Counted from the stretch's first letter, positions 1-13,800 are shown. The stretch is 64,000 nt of DNA from Hetaerina americana (GCA_022747635.1 JAKTNV010000003.1:14750911-14814910); one strand, 5' to 3'. Notes: a model not told the origin generated them from the letters alone. Numbers and translations: made by a program.

Positions 1-721
1 TCCAAACGATTCGTCTCTCAAGGAAATCATTCTGTGCCACTGTTGCGCTCGGCATTGAAGGGAAAACGAAAGGTCCGCTGGGCCATGCCATCACACGATG
101 CAGGTCAGCAAGTCTCACTCCGCTTTCCACGAAACCGTCCGCGGCATATGACGCTGCGTCATATCGCTAAGAAGACATCTTTCGTCGGCGTCCCGAGTAA
201 CATCTGCTCTTCATTGGTTGCAAGACGTCTTAATCTAAACAGGTTTCGTTGGATTTATGGACTCATTTTCTTTCACGATATAGCTTTCATTTACTCAGTG
301 AAGCGATGCTGGCAAAATATTCAAACCAAGTCCACAAAATGTTGGGAGATAAAAGTTCCGAGGCAAACATAAACGCTCAAATACATATTCGGAGTAGTAT
401 TCCATGGAAGAAAAGTACAATAGGTTGCTTTGGAGGGCAAGTAATTTTTTTATCCACTTTTGCAATGCATTTTCTCCACCATAAAGTATTAAATAAAATG
501 CTTATAATACGTTAAAATTAAATTGGCGCAAACTTACAGTGATTTACTGATGTCTGCCCCGCGCAGTGTTTCCACTAATATTGAAAAAGAAGAAACGCTC
601 TCGTTCGAGTTGCATCGTGGTGACGCAAAAAGATAAACCCTAACTCGTCCACCGAAGTGCGCAAACACGAAGGAATGCATCCAAGTTCCCTCAGAAGAGA
701 TGCATGTATCTTTCAAGTTTT

Positions 722-960
722 TCCGATGCCCTCCCCTTCTTTCCCTCTCATTAAACTCACCCCCACGACACCTCGCACCTCTCCACTTGCGCCGCCTGAT
801 TCCTATCTCGTCGCCGAACCACTTATCCATTCAGCCCCCTCACTTTCAACCCTCTCTCCCACCCGCCCTCCATACTTCTTCCCCCACCCACTTTTAATAT
901 CTCCACGGCTCTCCCTTCCTTTCCCTTCTCCCTGGCTGCCGACTCCACCTCCGCCTCTTT
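722..960 (+). repeat. Polypyrimidine tract (C/T on plus strand)
   Basis: About 240 bases dominated by CT, CCT and CCC runs on the plus strand (such as CCCACCCGCCCTCC). It is interrupted rather than a pure microsatellite. It opens artefactual Pro/Ser/Leu-rich reading frames. Confidence 0.7.
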
Positions 961-2806
961 AGGTACCTACTCTGAGCCCACCGCTCCCTCCCTTCTATCC
1001 ACTGCATGAGTGCACAAGCACACGTTTTATAGTCCATCATTCCCTCATTTCCATCTTAGTGCGCGCTCAAAGCTTTTTTTCCTTATTGTAATTTCCTGTA
1101 ATGAAACACTCGCAAGGAGACGCTTTCTTCACTAAAGATTTTCGGGTTTACCTTTTAAAATTGAGCCATAAGATGGTTCCGCAAGAGTAATGCCCACACT
1201 TAACATAATTTCGTCTGGTCATGATACACTCATTTTCCAATCCCTTCATTGCCTTCCAAAATGACTAATTTTTTTCCTCTCCCTTTATCGCTTTCCCAAC
1301 ATATTTTCCCCATCCTAACGATTACTTCAGAATCGTGCTTGTTTGAAAATTCTTCGACATCCATTTTTTTTTTGTTTTGAGGATCGTCTTCTTCATGAGA
1401 CCGGTCGATTTGCATTCCCCCTCCCTTCAAATTTTGTTCTCTTTTTCTTGCTGTTTTTTTTTTAATTCTACTCCTAAAGCAACTCTCTAAAACTTCATTC
1501 TGCACTTCGCCTTCATCTTCAAAGACCGATTTTCCGAAACAAACTACGATAAACTTTATAATTAGGCCTTAAGTCACATTTTATAGCTACTCGTTAGATA
1601 TGTTACTCGTTTACAATTTTATTTTAATTTACAGAATGTTTTGTTATCGAGCGATGCCACTTAAGTACTGATCCATACGCCATTGTATTCGATTGCAAGT
1701 ACTCTACTTCAACGCATACATTATTCAAATTATTCGCTCCTCATGAGCGAACTGACGAAGAAACAGGCAGAACTCTGGCGTCACATTTAACCTCGCCTTA
1801 TGCAAAGTGACCCTCGGATTTCGTTCTCATGGAATTCCGAACCCTATGGTGCGCACTGTGATCCAAAAGAAACCGTTATATGGATACGTGTATCATTTAA
1901 AACTCTTGCCTATCTAAAAAATTGAATTATCAATCTCGTGCTCTAGAAACTCATTCACTTAATACTGTTCCATGTTGAATCCCACAAAAGTTATGGAACA
2001 AATAAATACGCACAGTACCGAAAGCCTTTATGAACATGAATTCAAGGGTTTTTGACATATCAAAGCCATTTCTTTCTTCTCCTTCAACATGTACAGAGGC
2101 ACAGGGACTAGTTTTGCAGAAATAAAGGGAGGGGATGTAACCTAAGACAAGAAAGCTTCGTAAAACGTTCCAAGTGATTCTCACATTTTCCTCACCGTAA
2201 AAAAAGTATCACCGTTATTTACTGGAGGGATGAAAGAAAATATATTGCCTCTTAAGAGGTAAAAACTTCCCTTTTTCCCAAAGACGAAAAGGACAAATTA
2301 TCGAGGCATGATGGGGTGAGGGGTGTCGCCCATTGAAGCTGTCAACTAAACTCGGCATATACCCTACTTGGGCGATATTTGTAGTTTATCCTTTTCCTTT
2401 GACTTCTCTCTCAGCACCATTGTTTCTTTCTGCCCCGCCTGCGCGGAGCAAGCACAGGTTTCGTGCCCCGCGGGCATATCGAGGAAATATCCGGTTTCAG
2501 CTAAATACGCTCGGAAGCTCTGTGTCTGCTTGCGTGTGCGCTGTCTGGCATTCACGATCGCGAAATAAATAGGGGAAAAAACTATCTAAACCAGAGCTGC
2601 ATAAAAAAGGACGCGTTGCATGTCAGGGAAAGAAGGAGAACAAAAATATTGAGGTGCATCGCCGTCGGGGGCATTGTGCATGGGCGCGTGGGAGAGGCCA
2701 GACCGAGGGCGTGCCCACCGCCTCGAAGTTTTCCGATCGATTATCAGTCGCAATCTCGAAGTATGGCAGTGTTTAACTTCGTTCGTAAGGGAAAACATGT
2801 CGGTTA

Positions 2807-2809
<3 letters not shown>

Positions 2810-2868
<59 letters not shown>
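2810..2868. repeat. (AT)n microsatellite
   Basis: An uninterrupted TA/AT dinucleotide run of about 59 bases, flanked by ordinary sequence. The Tyr/Ile-repeat ORFs crossing it are artefacts. Confidence 0.97.
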
Positions 2869-2872
<4 letters not shown>

Positions 2873-3404
2873 TTATATACAGCAAAACGCTTCGCGTACT
2901 CACTTAGCCTTTTAATTTCAGTCGTACTCCGTCCTGTTCTCTTTCTCTTGCATGAAAAAGGGCGTATAAATCGGGCCACGCAATGAAAAATCGAAAAAAT
3001 TCTTGCATTATTGACAGCTCCTATTTATCATAACCTTTTTTCTGGTCCTAAATCAATTATAATATAAGTCATTGACTATAAATGAAAACATGTTAGTTAA
3101 GTAAATGTTCAGTACGGGATACGTAGCCTTCTTAGAGAGCAAGGAAATGGAAAATATCAAAAGCATCTGGAGAACCAAGTTCCTTGATGTAATTGATATA
3201 CTTCGTTCTTTATGATATAACTTACTACAAATGTTTGCATTATAAAGTGATTTCGGATCAGAGTGCAGTTATCATAAAACTCAAATTAAAAATGATAAGA
3301 ATTTGGAAGGGTAGGAGAGCGCCAAAATGGAATCTTCAAGGTTAAACGAGACCAAACAGGAATGAGTACCGAGAAAACCTAAATAAATATCTAAATGAGG
3401 AGAG

Positions 3405-4155
3405 AAGGAATAAAAACAGTTGAGGGAGGGTGGATGAAACAGAAGAATTGGATAAAAAAACCTGCAAAGAAAACGAAAGGAATGGTAGAGAATAAAATTA
3501 TTAAGAAGCCATGGGCGAGGGGCGAGATACTTAACTGGATGGATGAAAGAAGATAACGGAGGAGTGTTAGCTGTGACATCGGAAGAAGAATGCTCAAAGA
3601 ACTAAATAATAAACCAATTCAAGAAACTAATACGGCCGCGGAAATGTGGCGGAAGTATCATTGCGACGACATGGAGGAATTGCAGATGCAAGGACAAGTA
3701 GAAGCGCTATATAAGAATGTAAGACAATAGTCAGGATGTAGCAAAGGACAAAAAAACTACACCTATCATAAGAAATAAGACGGTTAGGTTATTAGGGAGC
3801 CAAAAAAGAGTCAGGAAAGGTGGAAAAAATGCACATCAGAGCAGAATGTTCAATATATTAGGCCGGCCAGTTTAGAAATAGAAAGGGAATGCAACGTAAA
3901 CAGACACGTCGCATACGAGTAACTTGGGTCAGGATAGCGAGATAGAAAAAGTGCTAAGGGAGAGGAATGTGAAAAAAGCAGTAGATATAGTAGGGATATT
4001 ATTCCCGCAGAATTATTGAAGGATGAGGATTACTTAGATAAGAGGCTTCTGGGATTTAGTGTTGCCGAGGAAATGAGAAAATAAGTTGTTCCGCGAGAAA
4101 GGCGAATGTCATAAGTTTTAAACAGGGCAAGCAATAAGAGGAAGTTACCGGGTAA
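3405..4155 (+). pseudogene. Decayed LINE segment, endonuclease-RT linker of an RTE-like non-LTR element
   Basis: Translation with frame changes gives a coherent series of LINE ORF2 linker pieces on the plus strand: KPWARGEILNWMDERR near 3510-3555, AAEMWRKYHCDDMEELQ near 3633-3685, a QERWKKCTSEQNV piece near 3810, SEIEKVLRERNVKKAVD near 3938-3990, and IPAELLKDEDYL near 4003-4040. The segment ends with a KQG-K motif near 4120-4135, just before the point where RT would begin. These match the usual region preceding the first RT block in RTE-like insect elements. Stops and indels are frequent, so this is an old, dead insertion. It contains neither endonuclease nor RT catalytic motifs. Its 3' break lies close to the motif at which the LINE at 54600 begins, though they are separate copies. 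Confidence 0.75.
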
Positions 4156-4809
4156 AATCATTAAAAACTGGGATATATTAATATCTATTATAGCTTGAGC
4201 GGTCGGAAAATTTAAATTTTGTCGTTCGAAACATAAACCGCCATTTAAATTGTTTCCAGGTCATTTTAAATCACAGATGCGGAGGGATTTCATTCATTCG
4301 TCCACCGATGCTTCATAGATTTTCCATTGGTATTGAATATTTTTAGCTGTACCATTACGATTTTAACTTGATGAAAAGTATAAACTATATCGATTTGCTG
4401 GCTAAATTAGATGAACATTCAATCACAAAAAGCTCATTTGCAATGGATTGATTGTATCAAACTTTGCCAATCCGTTAAATGCAATTAGTTAATTCTCTTT
4501 ACTAAAAGGCGACCTTATGTAGCCAGAAAAATCGTGAAATCCAGAGAGATAACAGAGAAAGGTGCACATTGTTCTGTATTGAATGCAAAGTTTAGAAGAC
4601 GGTATCCATTCCAATCGGCTTCGGGTAATGACCCAGTGCGAGAGAACTCCTAGTCTCATTCTTCCTCCTCTGGTGGTGGCGATGGAAGTAGCATTGTGGA
4701 GCGGAAAACGATGAGGTGGCCTGAATCGGCGACCGCGAGAGCGGCTCCACGCCGACCTACCAGGCGTCGTCTCCTGCCTTCACTCCCCCTTCCCACTCTC
4801 CCCGTTCTC
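4156..4809. other. AT-rich intronic stretch, no recognisable gene
   Basis: AT-rich sequence grading into a mixed GC-rich boundary at about 4640-4809. No exon, repeat termini or coding signal was recognised. Confidence 0.4.
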
Positions 4810-5420
4810 GTGCAAGAGGGAGCTTGGTGATGGAGGGAAGGCGGGAGGAAGAGATGGAGGAAGGACCCCCAAAGGAGCAGACGCCGCGGGGAGATCGCAA
4901 ACGGGAAGGAGAGTCGGATCTCTTTGGGCGAAGAGGAGGCAAAGACTTCCTCCATTTTTTTTGTGCCCAAGTAAGACGAGAGCCGTGCATGGCTGCTGCG
5001 ATCTGCGGGAATCGGGGAGATGGGAGGGATCAGGTGGGGGGATGGGTGTCTGGGAAGGGTTGCCGGGCGACGCGAGGGAGGAGGATGCGGGGTCGGTGGG
5101 GCGGGAGGGCGGAAGCGAGGAAGGGAGACGGAAGAACGGAAGGAAAGGAGGGTAGAGTATCGATGAGGGGAGAGAGGGAGAGATGAGAGGGATGGAGGGA
5201 GCGGAGGGGAATGATTGAGGGTGTAATTAGCAGGGGAGAAGGAAGGAGGGAGAAAATTGGGAGAGGAGCGAGGAGAGGAAGGGGATTGGGGGAGGGAGAC
5301 TGCAAGCGAGGGGCGATCTTCCCCATTAAGCCACGCAAGGGAGAAGGTTCGTTTTCCGTCGCCACATGTGTGTGCAGTCGGATCCCCAAAGAGAGTGGGA
5401 GAGGGCGATGAAGGCAAATA
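4810..5420 (+). repeat. Long polypurine tract (A/G on plus strand)
   Basis: About 600 bases of GGGAGG/GAGAGG-type sequence on the plus strand with few pyrimidines, the longest such tract in the window. Its minus strand supports a 262-codon Ser/Pro-rich frame that has no domain and is best explained by composition. Such tracts can form triplexes and often vary in length between alleles. Confidence 0.75.
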
Positions 5421-6290
5421 AAAGGCGAGAAGCGAGGTATTCATTCCTCTAGACTAGACTCTGCTAAATTGGGAAACGAGTTAAGATCATATTTATGTGG
5501 TTTCTAGAAATATGGAAAACATTTTAAATAAAGTATACGTTATTTATGTGGAACACATTTTACAAGCGCACAAAGGAATCACTTGCTACGAATCAATTCG
5601 CTACATTTACAGCTACTGTTGCAAGCTGTTATCACCGCAAACCTCGTATTTGGTGGAGCACTGGTTTCGCTGACGAAGAGAAAGGATCAACAAAAACCGT
5701 TTGCTCACACTTGAGTAACAACCGCATTTATTATCAGGACTGCCAGCATAGGGCTAGTGAATTCCGTCACATTTCCTCAACATATGAATAACAGTTCGAA
5801 GTGAACCCGTTTTGTCATACGTTCCGTACAAAGAGGTATACAAGGAAGCTACTCAGACTGACACTGATGGCAGTGAGGCGCTGTGCTACTGTCTGCCTTG
5901 AAATAAGCTCGACCATAATGTAAAAAATCATCCATCCATATTAAATGTCCCGTAAGGAATTGGAAAAATTGATGTCAATCAAACGTAACTTTGTCAAAGA
6001 GATTTAAGATTTCATGTTTCACTTCAAGCAGTATTGGCAATCTGATAGACATTTCTGGCATGCAAAAAAAGTATATTCTAAAAACAGTTAAACAAATGGG
6101 AACATATTTTTTCAACGAACGTGACTTGGAGATAACTAAACTGAATTAAAATTTGCAATCATGGGCTATTTTGGAGTGGCAGCTTAAAAATTTACCTCGT
6201 GAGAATATTTTAATTCACGGGAAGGTTTTTTTTCCTTTCTGGGCTTAAGGCTTGATACACAGCGGAATCTAAAAGTGGATGGGTACTTAC
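5421..6290. other. Intronic sequence next to the navigator exon
   Basis: The 81-codon plus-strand frame at 5546-5791 has no domain I recognise and no convincing splice sites. The stretch just left of 6291 carries the navigator donor (GTAAGTACCC on the minus strand). Confidence 0.4.
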
Positions 6291-6408
6291 TGAGCGAAGA
6301 GATGAGCTCAGCCAGGAGGACTCCGTCGCAGAGATCCGCCTGGAGGTCCGCTATCCTCCGCCGACATCTCGCCTTCTCCAGGTAGTGGTTCGCCCAATCC
6401 GTGTAGAT
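6291..6408 (-). CDS. sick: Neuron navigator exon encoding the start of the calponin-homology domain
   Basis: Read on the minus strand, a pyrimidine-rich acceptor (CTTCTTTTCTTTCGCAG) is followed by 118 bases of open frame and a strong donor, A|GTAAGTAC. The 39 complete codons start IYTDWANHYLEKARCRRRIA and end DLCDGVLLAELISSL. The IYTDWANHYL opening and the D-x(1,2)-DGVLLAE-x-I core are hallmark residues of the navigator-type CH domain, which is expected to bind or regulate the actin cytoskeleton. The exon ends in phase 1, so the next exon must supply two bases. Only roughly the first third of a CH domain is here; the remainder should lie further left on the minus strand. I did not see it in 1-6290, so it is probably outside the window. 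Base composition is higher in GC than the surrounding intron, as expected for a constrained coding exon. Confidence in the family is high; assignment as the sickie orthologue is inference. Confidence 0.92.
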
Positions 6409-8387
6409 CTGCGAAAGAAAAGAAGGACGTTATCCTGGAGCTTAACAAACGAAGAATCTCAAGTGAGCGCCATCATCGGAGAAGCGTTGAATTTCCATTT
6501 TTCCGCTACTTTATTTTTCTTCTTTGGAATAAGATGAAGCCATGTTCAAGTTTATTAACGACATAGTAAGATTGACTTTTGGGGAACTGAATCGTGTGGG
6601 TGGGAAGAAAATGAATTCGGACTACTTGCGGAGGTGGATGTGCTGGTGGAAACGCCTCGTGGTGGAATAAAATTTCTCCGTAACGCCAAGAAGAAATTGA
6701 GAGAGCATGGAGGAGTAAGGTCGGTGGTGAAACCGCACTTCTTTTTCGTGGAAATTATTTATTTCGTAGGTTTATTTCAGATAATTTTTTCATTCCTCCG
6801 GAACATTGAGGTGTAATCCTTGCTTGTTTCCTAATATTAGCTCGTGCATCAAGAATCATCAGTCGCACAAATCAACTTTCATTAATTCGCGTTTCCGAAG
6901 AATACGCAGTAATTCTCGAAAGAGAGAGGGATGGAGTTATTATCCTTAGGTGGAAGGGAGGGAGAGAAGGGTGAGGGGGCCCTTGGCTCGTCCGCTTGGT
7001 GGTGTAGACACCGAGCACCCTCCATGGATGCGGGCCGCTTCGATAAGGAAAAAGTGCACGGCTGAGCTCGTTTACGATACGCACGAGCGTGGACGGACAA
7101 AGTGCGATTTGACTTCACGCATCCAGAACATTGCCCTTGTAGCTCAATTTCGGTAGTTGATTCCGTGCCGGGCACTTGCGATACTGCGCAGAGAAACATA
7201 ATTTCGAAATTAAACTGAGACCGTAGAAAGTTCCTGAAAGAAGAGTCATGAGGCCTGTCTCAGCCCACATAATACATTTACATCATCATTATCGCGCACG
7301 ACGTAAACAACTGCAGATTTATAAATAATGTGAGTTCAAAGCGGACGCTGAGGAATTAACCATAGGCCCGCATCATATTGGTAGGCGAGAACAAAATGGG
7401 TAGTCGAAGGCATAATGACTCGCGCACAGAACGATGCAAAAAATCATTTTTACTTGAGGAAAACCCTATTAAAACAGTAGAAAACTTCATGTGAGGCGAT
7501 GCGACTACCTGGAAATAAAATATGGCAGAATGTTATGATCACTAACTTTTCATTACCTTTATTGTCTTTCTATGACGCAAGACCTTATTGCCATACGTCC
7601 TCGTGGTGGTTTGGAAAATATGTAGTTGTCAATGGATTCCTGCTGTCGACTGCGGTGACGCTATATTTAAGATTTATCATTCATAAAACCGTCCGAATAA
7701 GGACAATTAGGAAGTCTCAATTTTGGTTCAGAGAGTCGGTTCGCATTTCAAGGAAGTAGTATACATATAACAGGACTAGTCAGGACTATTTTAGGTTTAA
7801 AAATAAATTTAAGCATTTGCAACCCAAAGAATTGGAGAGAGGTCCTTGCTTTTTCTTCATTCTTTGAGTCCTAATCATTGACGCATTCTTTTCTCTCATC
7901 CATGCAAAAACTTCAGTAATTTTGTTTCTTTGGGTGGCACAATTCGAATAAATTAAGACAGAATCGTGCAGTAAACCGATGACTTTGCTTCCTTTGAGAA
8001 TTTTCTCAGCGACTGATGGCAGGGTGACTGTGGACTGAACTAGGTTGACAACTCCATCTATATCTGTACTGCTATTTTTCCAACTGCCATCAGAATTAGC
8101 ATCGCTCCATTGCCGGAGAGATTCGCTCCACAAAGCGACTGCTGAGTGGAGCTAGTTACAACTGATTACTTGGGCATATTTGACAATTTGCAAAATCAAG
8201 GACAGGGGAAGTAAGGGGATTCGCGGTAGAGTTCAATTAAAAGGCAAGGCAGGTGTGGAAGAAACGGGGTCAGTGGGAAAAAATCATCGCGCACTGCGGT
8301 GTTGGCACCGACGAAAAACACGAAAAAGAAAGAAATCCTCGGAGTGAGAAGTTCCAACAACATGGAGGAGGAGGAAGGGTGAGGCGT

Positions 8388-8502
8388 TGACAAAAAAAAG
8401 GGGGGGAAGATAGGGACGATGCGAGAGCGGGGGCAGGAAGTGGGGTGGAGGGGGCGAGACGACGACGGAGCGGGAGGCAGGGAGGGTCGGTGGAAGAGAT
8501 GA
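8388..8502 (+). repeat. Polypurine tract
   Basis: An A/G-rich stretch opening with AAAAAAAAGGGGGGGAAGA and continuing with GGGGGC/GGAGG motifs for about 115 bases. Confidence 0.6.
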
Positions 8503-10329
8503 GTCTCCTCCGTCCTAAAAATAGACCGCGTCGCACAGGAGAAGGGCCAAGGGTTAGTTTTAGAGTGAAGAAGGGAGAGATACTAGCGGGAGAAAGACAC
8601 TTTTGGATGAATAAAGATGCATCGGCGGCGCTGAGAAAGCTCAACATTTCAATCAGTGAAAGGGTGTGTGTGACATGGAAAATGAAGGATTTCTCTTTGT
8701 GACTATACATCTTGGATACTTTCATGGACGCTGAAGGATCATTTTTGTGACAATTAATCCCAAAGGATCTCTTTCCAAGGAACTTGTAACCAATCTTTTT
8801 TTTTCATTAATTCGTCATTTATGAGTTCCCAGATTAAGAAAAGTACATTTCAATGTTCTACGCAATGTGAACATAGCAAGCATAAAAATTCAAAGAGAAA
8901 AACATGAGCAAAAGAATGATGACTTCATATATACGTATTTTATTATTGTGTCGAATGTCAGGTTGCGTTTTGTTCGGAGAGGTAAATAAACGCATCGTTG
9001 TAATGTTGTCTAGAATGTGTCCATCAAAAGCCTACCGTTACCTGAAGGTAGAATACCATTATACAAAATATCAAATGAATATTTTAAACAAAAGATAATT
9101 GTTGCCTACATTATTCAAAGTAAGACCGTCAAAACATGGCAGAGTCACACTAATAAAAAACGCATTGACGTAAATTATCGAAAGAAAACATAATTATGGC
9201 CATAACGCATCAAAAAAGCATTCATGGAACGTAGATAGAAGTAAATCAAAGGTCCACAAATTTACTCCGTAATTCAGGAAGTGTTCAGCAGGGTGTGTGA
9301 TAAAGAAAGGATATTGGATAGTCAGATGAAACGTAGGTCGTGGGACGTCTTCATACACCTAATGGAAAATTCTTCAGTGGGTTTGACTTGAATATTCCCA
9401 GAAGAACAATGAACTTCATACGTATAAAAAATCATGCTCGATATCTCAATCATTGCGGTAATCTTCGGGTTTTGCTCGAAAGTATTAATCAACGATTTGT
9501 TTTAAGTAGTAATGGATTATTGAAAGAAACATTATTCATCTAAGGGTGCTCGTTCAGTCGATCCGTTGGCTATCGCACCTTATCGCAGGGAAAGGGAGAA
9601 GGCAGAAGTTACCGGGGCTCGATGGTGGAGACCGTGTCCGAGCGCCACCAATGTTACATCCGCCGTATGCGCCATATGTTGGGTAGTCTCGTGGTTATTC
9701 ACCGGGTTCAGGCACACACTCTTGGTTGACTTGTCCGCGTGCGACACAGACACAATAGACTGTCCAAACTTTGACTCCAAGCAATAAATCATAGAAACAC
9801 CATGACTGTTATTCCTAACCACAAAGATTGTATTTTTGGTGTAAACGTTGATTTAAAATCACAAATGATTGACTTATTAGATTGCTGGTCCTACTGAAAT
9901 CGAAACTTATATATTGTCATAATCCATCTCTTCTTAAGTACCTTATTTTGCAATATATTCGATGCCTATATGCCTTTTGAATAATCTATTAGATAATATA
10001 ATAATAAAGAGCTAGGAGTATAAAGTTACGGCAAATATTAGTGAACTATATTCCCTTCTATTTATTAACTGTAAAACAATGAGGTGTCATTATTTCATTT
10101 CCGAAAGTCCCGTGGGTTGTTTACTATTAAAATTTGTCAACAGTTTTACGTAACACGAAACTTTAACTATAATAATAAGCATCTGGAAAATATAATGCGT
10201 AAGATGCAGTAAATATCTTAAGCAGGTAAAATATGGTAATATTTATTATAAATGCGGGCTAGTGGAATTTTTCAGGTGGGAGGCGAGGAAATTAAGGCTC
10301 CGTTCGCCTCCTTTATAGTCGGCGAAAAG

Positions 10330-10795
10330 ACCGCCGATCTACCACCCCTCCCCAGTGCCGCCCCACCGACCGCTCTTCCCTCCGACCCGCGACGCCTTTC
10401 TTCTCATCTCCCTCGCTTCATCCTTCACTCGCACGCACTCTCCCCCTCCCCTCTCACCTCTTCCCTCCACCATCTCCCTCCCCTTCTGGGCGCTCCGTCT
10501 TCCGCCTCGGAGGCTGCCGCACGTGGTGCGCTCCCAGCATCTTCCCTCTCCACCCAAACCGTACCTCCTCTTTTTTTTCACATCCCAGCACGCGCACGCA
10601 TTCGAAGCCGCGTGCGCCGCGCGAGAAAGAACGCGTGCTGTCGCCCTCAAGCGCGCTTTCTCCTCCAACGCACACACACACACTCCCTCTCTCTCTCTCT
10701 TTCCCACCCTCCGTCCACACGCGTCTCTTTTGTCGCCACTCCCACGCCCGCTCCGTTTATTTTCCCTCTTCCCCTCTGTCCGTCTCCGAGAGAGA
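10330..10795 (+). repeat. Polypyrimidine tract with CA and CT microsatellite cores
   Basis: About 465 bases of C/T-rich plus-strand sequence that include a short (CA)n at 10671-10682 followed by (CT)n at 10686-10700. CpG is also frequent at 10590-10660 (GCGCACGCATTCG, GCCGCGTGCGCCGCGCG). Two long overlapping frames of opposite strand and different phase cross it, which indicates compositional ORFs rather than genes. Confidence 0.65.
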
Positions 10796-13700
10796 CTCAT
10801 CTATGACGCCGTGGACAAAAAAATTAAGGACATAAAACATACAGACCGAACAATAAACACTCAACCTTGCCAGATGAATGAAATACACTTTTGTTGTCGC
10901 TTTGACGAGGCGTATCTACAAAGGAAATATACGAAAGTCAATTTCCTTTCATGTGATTGGACGTTTTTACGGTGAGTTAAATAAGAGAAAATCATAAGGC
11001 AAACCATTTTGTATTTCCGCGTACATTACCTTATTTCATGACCTAGGTTTCGACTCACTTGCAATAATTAAGTTGATTAGCACGGAGGAAATGTTGTCGA
11101 AGGACCCGTTTTCACCAAGTAAACCCTGACATAACCAATTATAAGACAAAATGACGTTTTATACAATCTAGAAGAGTGTGGGAAAAGTGCATATTTTAAT
11201 GTGAATATATTTCTTTATATAGACGGTCGAAGAACTGTCTACAGGGGTGACTTAACCAATATCGTTTTCGATCCTTATTTATACATTATATTGAATAAAA
11301 TGTCTCCGAAAACGAAGGTATCAAACAAATATGGTCTGGAAGAAATGGTTACGTGTGCTTTGCATACATATTAGTATATTGTTATCACATAACAGGTTAT
11401 CATTTCACCGGCCCAGGAGCGCCAGGTGTGCTTGTCCTTCACGTAAGATGTCTTCATCAATTTATATAATTAAAATGTCCTCTATTATAATCGCTACATA
11501 TGAAGTTAAGGTAGTATGAGAACAATTCGAACCTTTCAACAATTAGGTGCCTTTTATTAGCTGTATAAATATAGCATAAATATGAGCACGAAATAAGCTT
11601 TATGGGTAAGAAAAGAGTTCATGCAGTACTTAAGCCCAAGTAAGCAAACACGTGTTTGAGTTCCGATAACGGTCTAGCTCCTTGATTCCCAACCGAATTT
11701 TGAATTCAAACCACGCATCACCATCGGTGTTCCCTTAACGGAATTTGGCGACGTGATAATAATCATTAAACTAGATATTTGCAATTCAAGAATTTAAATG
11801 TTACTGTCGCAACATCTCCCCCAATTTGCTGAAATAGATACTTGATTCGAATTCCAATATCCAAGAGAAAACCATGAATTTCCCACCGTAAAAATAATTT
11901 GCTTTGACTTGAATCCAGGTAAGGCCCATGCTTTGTGCAATCTACGAAATTCCTGCATTGAGGTGCACACCAGCGAATGAATCCGGTGAAGTATCTGTCG
12001 CGGCATCCCCCGAAGTCCTTTGAATTGGTCAATGCTCCACGTGTATTTCAAATGAAATTAATTTAATGTAGGTGCATTCATCTAAATGAATTTTATGAAA
12101 TGCATATACATTCATACTCGGCAACAATTATGTCCCAACGTACTCTAAATCATGCAAACACGTAATAATCCACGCAGCATTTATCGATTCAGACCGCGGT
12201 GTCAACAACTTCGTGCCATTGTCAAGAGTAATACATTCTTGCCATTGAAAAAGACAGAATGTTGTTGAAAACGGGGTGTAGATCAATAAATACTAGGTGA
12301 CACATTATGACGATGTACCGAATCTATAAAGTAATACCGCAATAATTATACCCCAATGATATTTATAAACATGTTTGGAGAACAATTAACCTCTGATTTA
12401 ACCACCATACATGCGAAACTATTGCGTAAAATATACATACAAGCAATCATTAGTTTATATATTAAAGTAAACGCTTTTTAGTAAAATCATGATTTTACGG
12501 TTAAGTTATTGGTTTTTCCAGCAAAAAGAGAAAAATTCACAACACTCATTAATGTTATATCAAAGTTTTAACCATTATGAAATTATATGGGCGGTGAACT
12601 ATGGAATTTCATTAGTATTTAATTTTTTTACAATAGTTTTCATCAATCAGTAACTAATGCATTATAATTCTCAACCATTTAAACTCTACGGTCATACCTA
12701 AAATCAAATGTGCAGAAAAACTAACAATTCATTTTCATCACCGTTAGAATTGCATACTAATTTCCACAATTTGTTTACCCGATTCCATTTCCTCGATCAA
12801 ATATTAAGACAATTTTTTGCGAAATTCTAAAATCATTTTTCAACTCCCGTGAAATGATTAAAGGGTCGTAATACGCTCTCTGACTGAAAGCCTAGAAAAC
12901 ACACAATTTGGGATTCCCCGAGCTCTTCAAATAATCCTCGTGCCAACCTTTTCACAACACACTTGAGATTCTGTTTACGGCCCAATCCCTTCCCACAATC
13001 CCGAGTGGGTTCCCTTGAAATAAAAGAATGCATCCATCCCCATCCATCGGGGGTCCTCGCGCCGCCGATGCGCGCATCCATTTCATCCCTCGCCGCCCAT
13101 ACCCCCCCCGCCCCTGAGCCGCCGAAATACTATTCTGGACGGCATGGGTGTATTTATTTTTTGAGAATACCTCCTGGATGATTTGGAGAAGAAAGATTAA
13201 TTCCAAACGCTGTAGAAAAGACTGGAATAAAAAAAGCAGTCCCATTATTTTTCAGTGTAGGACGTAAATAAATACAGACCGGAAATCGTAGTCCTCTGAA
13301 GTTAGGAGTGAAGAATGAAACAGATGCGTCGGGTGACGGCTAGAAAACCTTCCTAGAATAAAATGGGATATCGAAGGAGATCACGATCTGGAGATGGTTT
13401 ATGATATTGGGGACCTGAAAACGTTGCTCGAGTCATTAATGAAATTTCGGGAGGGCTGCTTTAATATATTTTAGTCGCATTTAATGCCGAATTCAGCCAA
13501 AGTCAAAGAGTTTCCCTCATCTCAAAGCAATACCAGGTGGGACATAATGAGAAAAATTAAAATGCAGCTACGACTATAGTTATTGTCAGACGCTATTCAT
13601 CTCGGACGAAAAATTACTGTTCCGGCTAAAATTCTGGTCCTACTTAAAGTGAGTGCTGAGCACAAAAGGACGCAATTGAAAAATGGCCATTTATTTTTTG

Positions 13701-13800
13701 GCTGAAATTATGAAAATATATTTTTCATAATAACTTAAATGGTAGCATCACACTGAGGTTGACGGCTTCCGCCGTGACTTTATGGAACTTGCTACTGTTT

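Larger units (their letters stand above)
1..3404. other. Left-edge intronic sequence, no recognisable gene
   Basis: This lies downstream of the donor at 6290 and should be intronic for the navigator gene. It holds a pyrimidine tract (722-960), an AT microsatellite (2810-2868) and a small perfect hairpin at 146-164 (nine-base arms ATATGACGC around one T). The short ORFs have no recognisable domains or splice context. Confidence 0.5.

Noticed and set aside
2586..2979. Tyr/Ile-repeat reading frames
   Set aside because: Direct translation of the AT dinucleotide microsatellite. The same applies at 54389-54604 and 59313-59637.
4656..5444. 262-codon open frame on the minus strand
   Set aside because: Ser/Pro/Leu-rich translation of a polypurine tract, with overlapping frames open on the other strand and no domain or splice signals.
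7786..8133. 115-codon minus-strand frame with ordinary amino-acid composition
   Set aside because: No domain recognised and no clear acceptor or donor. A protein search would settle it; a multi-species match would revive it.
10252..10975. 184- and 206-codon plus-strand frames
   Set aside because: Overlapping frames through a pyrimidine tract, with no conserved motif.
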